Shown here piece after piece: positions 1-4,434 of a stretch of DNA of 9,320 nt. Source of the stretch: Firmicutes bacterium CAG:170 (GTDB lineage Bacteria > Bacillota > Clostridia > Oscillospirales > Oscillospiraceae); assembly GCA_000436735.1 (NCBI GenBank), contig FR887228.1, positions 1-9,320 on the forward strand. Direction: 5' to 3'. Under the pieces are notes generated by a model. The model was given only the letters and a program-made list of their open reading frames with translations. It searched no databases and had not been told where the DNA came from. A program made the translations under genes and the position numbers. Numbering within the stretch: position 1 is the first letter of the stretch; each line of letters opens with the position of its first letter.

Positions 1-107
1 TCTCCGGCTGCGCACGCCCAGCTGAAAAGCGGCGCGGCGCTTTCGAGGATGCAGAGCTGCGACGGCTTTGTTTTGCCATATTCGATTCGGATATTGTATG
101 GTTTCAT
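1..107 (-). CDS. N-terminal fragment of a glycoside hydrolase, probably family 78 alpha-L-rhamnosidase-like (runs off the left edge)
   Basis: An open frame starts at an ATG (positions 107-105, minus strand) and continues without a stop to the edge, giving 35 codons. The visible protein starts MKPYNIRIEYGKTKPSQLCI and then contains PLFSW at about residues 26-30. An N-terminal 'xIRxEY ... P-x-FSW' pattern is typical of the first beta-sandwich domain of GH78 alpha-L-rhamnosidases, which remove terminal rhamnose from oligosaccharides. A GGGAG ribosome binding site (123-119) lies 11 bases before the ATG. The gene starts 27 bases after the permease stop on the same strand, so it is probably the fourth gene of the transporter operon. 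No signal peptide is visible, which would fit a cytoplasmic enzyme acting on imported sugar. That a gene starts here is likely. The GH78 assignment rests on only 35 residues and is tentative; another carbohydrate-active enzyme with a similar N-terminal domain is possible. Confidence 0.55.
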   Translation of the reverse strand, partial: MKPYNIRIEYGKTKPSQLCILESAAPLFSWACAAG

Positions 108-134
108 GGATCAGAGTTCTCCCTTTTCCGGCGC

Positions 135-1052
135 TCAGCCCTTGACGGCGCCCAGCATAATGCCCTTGACGAAGTATTTCTGGATAAACGGATAGACCAG
201 CATCAGAGGGACGGTGGATACGACGATGACGGAATATTTCAGCGTCTGCGCCGTTTTCAGCTTCTGGATGACGGCCTCCATCTCCATGCCGCTGGAGGCC
301 ATGTCGATCTTGCCCGTGATGAGCACATCGCGCAGGATGGTTTGCAGCGGCATCAGCTCCTTGTCCTTGAGGAAGATCAGGGCGCTGAAATAGTCGTTCC
401 AGTGGCCGATGGCATAGTACAGCACCAGCACGGCCAGCGTCGGCTTGACCAGCGGCAGGATCACGCGCCAGAGCATCTGGGCGGTGTTCGCGCCGTCGAG
501 CAGTGCCGCCTCCTCCAGACTCTTCGGGACACCGTACATGAAGAAGCTGCGCAGGATCAGCACGTTATAGATGGAGATCGCGCTTGGGACGATCATGGCG
601 AGCGGCGAATTGTAGAGGCCGAGGTTTTTGACCTGCAAATACAGCGGGATCAAGCCGCCGGAGAAATACATGGTGAACACGAACAGGACGGTCAGCACCT
701 TGCGCGGAAGAAAATCCGAGCGCGAGAGAGGATAGGCGGCGCAGATGGTCATGACGAGGTTCAGCGCGGTGCCGACGACGGTGTAGAGAATGGAGTTGAG
801 ATATCCGCGCAGGATATCCTGATATTCAAGGATCAGCTTATAGCCGCCGAGATGGAAGCCCTTCGGAAGCAGGAGCACCTGACCGGCCTGCACGAGATTC
901 GGGTCGGAGAAGGACGCGATCAGCACGAACCAGAGCGGCCATGCGTAAAGCAGGAAGGTCAGCGCCATCAGGACGCCGTTGACGCCGTAGAAAACGCGGT
1001 CGGCGCGGGAGTTGCGGATCCCGCGGTGCGGGCGTATGGATCGATTTTTCAT
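135..1052 (-). CDS. ABC sugar transporter permease, LplC/YtcP-type (CUT1, MalG-like)
   Basis: This 305-residue inner-membrane protein is the MalG-like half of a carbohydrate importer of the CUT1 family. Hydrophobic segments fit six membrane helices, at roughly residues 24-46, 84-106, 118-140, 150-172, 203-225 and 275-295. The cytoplasmic EAA loop, which docks the ATPase, is intact: EAA at 181-183, Gly187 and the closing LP at 199-200. The family's typical C-terminus (VKGIMLGAVKG) is complete, so the gene is full length. The ATG at 1052-1050 is preceded by AAGGAGG (1065-1059). This site overlaps the stop codon of the upstream permease gene, which ends only 11 bases before, so the two are probably translationally coupled and made in equal amounts. 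No ATPase gene is visible nearby. Firmicutes CUT1 systems commonly share one MsmX-type ATPase encoded elsewhere. Substrate cannot be read from the permease; context suggests an oligosaccharide. Confidence 0.93.
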   Translation of the reverse strand: MKNRSIRPHRGIRNSRADRVFYGVNGVLMALTFLLYAWPLWFVLIASFSDPNLVQAGQVLLLPKGFHLGGYKLILEYQDILRGYLNSILYTVVGTALNLVMTICAAYPLSRSDFLPRKVLTVLFVFTMYFSGGLIPLYLQVKNLGLYNSPLAMIVPSAISIYNVLILRSFFMYGVPKSLEEAALLDGANTAQMLWRVILPLVKPTLAVLVLYYAIGHWNDYFSALIFLKDKELMPLQTILRDVLITGKIDMASSGMEMEAVIQKLKTAQTLKYSVIVVSTVPLMLVYPFIQKYFVKGIMLGAVKG

Positions 1053-1063
1053 GCCGCGCCTCC

Positions 1064-2029
1064 TTACCAGATGCTGTAGCCGGCGAGCTTCTTGGCCACG
1101 CGGTTTGCGACCAGAAGGAGCACCATGCTGACGAGCGAATTAAACAGGCCGACTGCGGTCGAGAAGCCGTAGTCGCTGTTGATCAGTCCGATTTTATAAA
1201 CGTAGGTGGAAAGCACCTCCGAGGTGGAGGTATTGAGCGAGTTCTGCATCAGCAGGACCTTTTCGTAGCCGACGTTGATGACGTTGCCAAGGCTCATGAT
1301 GAACAGAACGAGAACCGTCGGCCGAAGCTCGGCCAGATCGATGTGCCAGATGCGGCGCCAGATGGAAGCGCCGTCCACGATGGCCGCCTCGTGGATCTGC
1401 GGATCCACGCCGGAAAGCGCGGCGATGTAAATGACGGAGCTGTAGCCGAGGCCCTGCCATACGCCGCTCCAGGTGTAGACACTCCGGAAGAGCTTGCCGG
1501 AGGACAAAAACGGGATGGCCTCCAGACCAAGCCGCTGAAGAAGCGCGTTGATCAGGCCGCTGTCGCCGAGAAAGATGGCCAGCATACCGACCAGCACGAC
1601 GTTGGAGATGAAATACGGCAGGTAGGTCACCATTTGCAGCGTTTTCTTCCAGCGCTTGTGGCGGACGTAGTTGATAAGGACGGAGAAAAGGATCGGAACG
1701 ACCGTGCCGACGACGAGACTGTAGAGGCTGATGGCCATGGTGTTCCAGATCAGCGTCCAGAAATTATAGCCCTTGAAGAAGCGGGAGAAATTTTTGAGGC
1801 CGACCCAGGGACTGCCCCAGATGCCCTTTTTGATCATGTATTTTTTGAAGGCCAGCTGGATACCGGCCATCGGTACATACGAAAACAGAAGATAATACGC
1901 CAGCACCGGCAGAACCATGACATAGAGGATCCAGTTCTTCCGGATATCCGCGAGCAGACGTTGGCCGAAGCTCGGCCGGTCAAGGCGCGGCGCTCTGGCG
2001 GCGTCCGGCGCCGCTTTGGGACTGCGCAT
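1064..2029 (-). CDS. ABC sugar transporter permease, LplB/YteP-type (CUT1, MalF-like)
   Basis: This is the MalF-like partner permease, 321 residues, with about six membrane helices (roughly 34-54, 99-121, 135-157, 190-207, 236-254 and 290-309). The stretch GYEKVLLMQNSLNTSTSEVL (residues 254-273) is the hallmark of the LplB/YteP group. The EAA loop is at 214-232 (E214 A215 A216, Gly220, I230, L232), but the usual LP end reads LA, so the proline is replaced by Ala233. I chose the ATG at 2029 because AGGTG sits 8 bases before it. The longer reading from a GTG at 2062 adds 11 residues, has only a weak GGA upstream and begins inside the 3' arm of a strong stem-loop. The gene lies between the binding-protein gene (123-base gap) and the second permease (11-base gap). 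Function as a heterodimeric permease is firm; substrate is unknown. Confidence 0.92.
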   Translation of the reverse strand: MRSPKAAPDAARAPRLDRPSFGQRLLADIRKNWILYVMVLPVLAYYLLFSYVPMAGIQLAFKKYMIKKGIWGSPWVGLKNFSRFFKGYNFWTLIWNTMAISLYSLVVGTVVPILFSVLINYVRHKRWKKTLQMVTYLPYFISNVVLVGMLAIFLGDSGLINALLQRLGLEAIPFLSSGKLFRSVYTWSGVWQGLGYSSVIYIAALSGVDPQIHEAAIVDGASIWRRIWHIDLAELRPTVLVLFIMSLGNVINVGYEKVLLMQNSLNTSTSEVLSTYVYKIGLINSDYGFSTAVGLFNSLVSMVLLLVANRVAKKLAGYSIW

Positions 2030-2059
2030 GTTTCGCACACCTGCCTTTCTGATGCATCG

Positions 2060-2110
2060 CACGATGCTTCCGGACGAACGCCCGGATGGGGCCCGCCCGG
2101 AAGCATTGTG
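2060..2110 (-). promoter_or_regulatory. Stem-loop between binding-protein and permease genes (probable mRNA processing or stabilising element)
   Basis: On the transcribed (minus) strand, positions 2106-2097 (ATGCTTCCGG) pair perfectly with 2073-2064 (CCGGAAGCAT). That makes a 10-bp stem with a 23-base GC-rich loop. After one mismatch, three more pairs (2110-2108 with 2062-2060) extend the base. No U-run follows, so it is not a normal Rho-independent terminator. Strong hairpins at this place in sugar ABC operons often protect the upstream message or attenuate read-through, so that binding protein is made in excess over permease. That role is inferred here from position and shape. Confidence 0.6.
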
Positions 2111-2152
2111 AAGAAGTGTGAAATTAGGGGACTAGGAAGGTATCAGACGGGC

Positions 2153-3763
2153 TCAGCCCTCGAGATAGCGGGTGTACGCAGCCTGGTCGATCTCATGCAG
2201 GCGGGAGGCGCCCATGGCGTCCATGTTGGACAGGTACTCGTCCCATGTGGCGTCCAGATCGAGCTGGCCGGTGATGACCTGCGCCATGTACTCATAGTAG
2301 TAGCTGGTGATGGTCGTGATGAGGTCGGCGCGCTCGGCAAGTTCGTCCTCGGTCCAGTTCAGAGTGGGATACGGTTCCGCAGCGTACTCCAGAAGGGCCT
2401 TGCGCTGTTCGTAAAGGAAGAGCTCCTCGGGGTTGGTGTTGCCCTCGTCAAACAGCTTTGCCTTTGCAAGGGGCGCGGGATACCAGCCGAACATACAGGC
2501 CTTGTTGCGGACACTGGTGATGTCGCCGCCCCATTCGCCGTCGGTGATCCACTCATACATGCCGTTGTCGTCCAGAGAGAAGGTCACGCCCGCGACACCC
2601 ATGCGGCCAAGGATGGCGCCCTCTTCGCAGTAGAAGTAGTCCGCCCACTGGCAGATCAGTTCGGGGTTCGTGCACTTGTCGGTGATGCACAGAGCGCCAT
2701 AGCCAAGGCCGTTGCCGGAGGGCATGGTGTGCTTGCCGTTGAAGGGGTTGAGGCCGACGTACTCCTCGTCACGCTCCGTGCCGACGTGCTGATATGCGCC
2801 GTAGGTCGGGATGGTGCCGAGCGTGTCGCTGGTCGCGCCGATGGCGTTCAGATCGTCCCAGCTTGCGGTGAAGCAGTCCTGGTTGATGAGCTTCTCGGTG
2901 TAGACCTGCGCCCAGAAGGCAAGGAAGTCGTGGTAGACATCGGAGGTCGGGACAAAGACGGCGTTTCCGTTGTCATACATGCTGTAGGTGCTGTAGTCCA
3001 TGGCGACGCCGAACAGCGGCAGGGTGTATTCCACAGCGCCGGACGTGCAGTAGATGCCGTATTCGTCGTTCGCGCCGTCGCCGTTGGGATCGTCCTTCAC
3101 AAACGCGCGGAGCACGTCCAGGAACTCGTCCTGCGTGGTGGGAAGCTTCATGCCGAGGTTATCCAGCCACTTCTGGTTGATGTAGACGGCGGGAGCGGCC
3201 AGCTCCTGACCGTTGAGCTGCGGCAGAGCGTAGATGTTGCCGTCGGCAGAGGTGATCTGGTTCCAGAGATCCTGCTCGTCCAGAAGCGCCTTGAGGTTGG
3301 GCATATACTGGTCGATGAGGTCGTTGAGCGGGATAAGAATGCCCTGAGAGCCGTACTGGAAGGCTTCGGTGGCGCTGATGCCGCTCTTGATGTAGACATC
3401 ATAATATTCGCCGCTGTTGAAGCTCAGGCCGCGCTTTTCGGAAAGCTCCGCCTGGCTGGCGGTGGAGATGTCCCAGTGGATGTTCGTGCGCTCCTCCATG
3501 ACCTGCATGGTCAGGGTCTTGTCAAGCTCTTCGCCGGTGTTGCCGAACGCGAAGGCGCTGACGTTGTAGGTCTCGGCCAGCGGGAACACGTCCTGTGAAG
3601 CCTCTGCCGGAGCGTCGGCCTTGTCGTCGCCGCTGGGGGTCGGATCCGTCTGGTTCGACGGCTCCTTGGTGTCCGCCGGAGTGTTCTCCTGCTTGGCGCA
3701 GCCGGCCAGAACGGAGAATGCCAACACTACCGCAAGAAGCAGTGCCCATACTCTTTTTTTCAT
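2153..3763 (-). CDS. Lipoprotein extracellular sugar-binding protein, LplA/YtcQ-type
   Basis: This 536-residue protein captures the sugar outside the cell and delivers it to the two permeases. It begins with a lipoprotein signal peptide: a basic start (MKKR), a hydrophobic stretch (5-18) and the lipobox LAGC (19-22), so Cys22 should be lipidated. A flexible acidic, Pro/Ser/Thr-rich linker follows (about 23-58). The mature domain starts near residue 60 and contains the family-like segment TMQVMEERTNIHWDIS (85-100). Its length of over 500 residues fits the large CUT1 oligosaccharide-binding proteins rather than the roughly 400-residue maltose type. The ATG at 3763-3761 is preceded by a perfect AGGAGG (3776-3771) with 7 bases between. 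It is the first gene of the operon, transcribed away from the shared regulatory region. Rhamnogalacturonan fragments or other plant oligosaccharides are plausible ligands given the family and the possible rhamnosidase downstream, but the sequence does not prove a ligand. Confidence 0.93.
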   Translation of the reverse strand: MKKRVWALLLAVVLAFSVLAGCAKQENTPADTKEPSNQTDPTPSGDDKADAPAEASQDVFPLAETYNVSAFAFGNTGEELDKTLTMQVMEERTNIHWDISTASQAELSEKRGLSFNSGEYYDVYIKSGISATEAFQYGSQGILIPLNDLIDQYMPNLKALLDEQDLWNQITSADGNIYALPQLNGQELAAPAVYINQKWLDNLGMKLPTTQDEFLDVLRAFVKDDPNGDGANDEYGIYCTSGAVEYTLPLFGVAMDYSTYSMYDNGNAVFVPTSDVYHDFLAFWAQVYTEKLINQDCFTASWDDLNAIGATSDTLGTIPTYGAYQHVGTERDEEYVGLNPFNGKHTMPSGNGLGYGALCITDKCTNPELICQWADYFYCEEGAILGRMGVAGVTFSLDDNGMYEWITDGEWGGDITSVRNKACMFGWYPAPLAKAKLFDEGNTNPEELFLYEQRKALLEYAAEPYPTLNWTEDELAERADLITTITSYYYEYMAQVITGQLDLDATWDEYLSNMDAMGASRLHEIDQAAYTRYLEG

Positions 3764-3789
3764 TTTGTAGCCTCCTGATATGTTTTAGT

Positions 3790-3818
3790 ATTATCGACGC
3801 GAATTGACCCGCGTTAAT
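3790..3818 (-). promoter_or_regulatory. Putative promoter of the sugar-uptake operon
   Basis: On the minus strand GATAAT (3795-3790) resembles a -10 box. With a 17-base spacer the -35 position falls on ATTAAC (3818-3813), a poor match to TTGACA. Transcription would begin near 3783, leaving a leader of about 20 nt that just includes the AGGAGG site. The weak -35 and its complete overlap with the operator-like palindrome suggest a controlled promoter. The assignment is tentative. Confidence 0.35.
3803..3818. promoter_or_regulatory. Operator-like palindrome, site 1 (LacI-family type)
   Basis: ATTGACCCGCGTTAAT is an imperfect even palindrome with a central CG (3810-3811); six of its eight base pairs are symmetrical. 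It matches site 2 (4054-4069) in the form ATT(G/A)AC-N-CG-N-GT(T/C)AAT. An even palindrome with a central CG is characteristic of LacI-family operators. It overlaps the spacer and -35 position of the leftward promoter, where a bound repressor would block transcription. The family assignment is inferred from shape; no regulator gene is in the window. Confidence 0.5.
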
Positions 3819-4050
3819 AATTCGAAAAAAAGAAACTGCCAAGACGGGATCAAGTGCTTTGAGACGTCAAGACAGAAGCCTGCCGCAAGAAAATGCGGCG
3901 GCGGAAGCGGGTGCTTTTGCCGGCCAACGGCGGAAAGACCCATCATGTATGGTGCGGAAGCCGAAAGAAAATGGCTGTCCGCTGGAGCATTGCTCCCTTT
4001 CTGAACTAAGGATACTCCTTTTTCGTGGAAGATGCAAGACTGCTTTTGCA

Positions 4051-4072
4051 CAAATTAACTCGCGTCAATTTG
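4051..4072. promoter_or_regulatory. Operator-like palindrome, site 2 (LacI-family type)
   Basis: This 22-bp near-palindrome has outer arms CAAATT and AATTTG and a central CG at 4061-4062; nine of eleven base pairs are symmetrical. Its core ATTAACTCGCGTCAAT matches site 1, with the asymmetrical bases in mirrored orientation. The centre lies 251 bp from that of site 1, close to 24 helical turns, which would suit a looping repressor. It sits about 160 bp upstream of the rightward promoter, so it could also affect the vWA gene. It is the more symmetrical of the two sites. Confidence 0.5.
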
Positions 4073-4234
4073 TCGCTTTTCCACAAGCTGTGCGCGGCGC
4101 TGCTGGCCCGCTGCCGAATAGCGCCGCAGAAAAACGAAAAGCAGGCCCGGAGGAGCTGGAAATTGCGGCTTTTTTCAAATAAACGCCCGTTGAGAATTCT
4201 TCTGGATTTTAAATCAATGAATCCGCGTTGGCTA

Positions 4235-4263
4235 TTGCAATTTCCATATGCAGCCCTTATAAT
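4235..4263 (+). promoter_or_regulatory. Sigma-A-type promoter of the vWA/tubulin-like module
   Basis: TTGCAA (4235-4240) and a perfect TATAAT (4258-4263) are separated by exactly 17 bases, in an AT-rich setting. Transcription should start near 4270, about 165 nt before the ATG at 4435. This position excludes the upstream ATG at 4228 as the translation start of the vWA gene. No other promoter is seen before the tubulin-like gene. Confidence 0.75.
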
Positions 4264-4356
4264 GATTGTATATTATTGTCACAGTTGCATGTATTTTCGC
4301 AAAAAAGCCGAGAACTGAGAGAAAGCTGCGGCTGGAAAAAGCGGAGCATGCGAATA

Positions 4357-4417
4357 CCGCCGGAAATTACAGCGCGAATCCCGGCGGGCGGCTGCTTTGC
4401 CGCGCGCAGAAAAGCAG
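4357..4417 (+). promoter_or_regulatory. Two tandem hairpins in the 5' leader of the vWA gene
   Basis: The first hairpin pairs CCGCCGG (4357-4363) with CCGGCGG (4381-4387) around a 17-base loop; every pair is G-C. The second pairs CTGCTTT (4392-4398) with AAAGCAG (4411-4417) around a 12-base loop. It ends at the purine-rich ribosome binding region (GGAAAGGAAAAGAG from 4417). They could influence initiation or message stability. I recognise no known riboswitch or leader class, and GC-rich DNA produces such stems by chance. Confidence 0.35.
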
Positions 4418-4434
4418 GAAAGGAAAAGAGAAAA

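Larger units (their letters stand above)
3764..4434. other. Divergent intergenic regulatory region (671 bp), no credible gene
   Basis: The region separates the leftward sugar operon from the rightward vWA/tubulin-like genes and is more AT-rich than its flanks in several stretches. Short open frames exist here on both strands, but none has a convincing ribosome binding site or recognisable product. It holds two matching near-palindromic sites (3803-3818 and 4051-4072), a weak leftward promoter (3790-3818), a strong rightward promoter (4235-4263) and the hairpin-containing leader of the vWA gene. Two further stem-loops have no assigned role. One has arms 3882-3887 and 3894-3899 (GCCGCA/TGCGGC) with a 6-base loop. 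The other has arms 4094-4101 and 4120-4127 (GCGGCGCT/AGCGCCGC) with an 18-base loop. Neither is followed by a T-run on either strand. Confidence 0.75.

Noticed and set aside
1343..3598. Long plus-strand open frame (751 codons) opposite the transporter genes
   Set aside because: It is antisense to clear permease and binding-protein genes, has no recognisable domain, and follows from the strong GC bias at third codon positions.
4008..4023. AAGGA-TAC-TCCTT hairpin followed by T residues, as a terminator
   Set aside because: The stem is only five A/T-rich pairs and no plus-strand gene lies upstream to be terminated.
3859..4182. Small open frame in the intergenic region (107 codons)
   Set aside because: No ribosome binding site or recognisable protein features; it crosses the operator-like site 2.
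4228..4434. N-terminal extension of the vWA protein from ATG 4228
   Set aside because: The start lies upstream of the -10 box at 4258-4263, and the extension would bury the signal peptide behind 69 residues.
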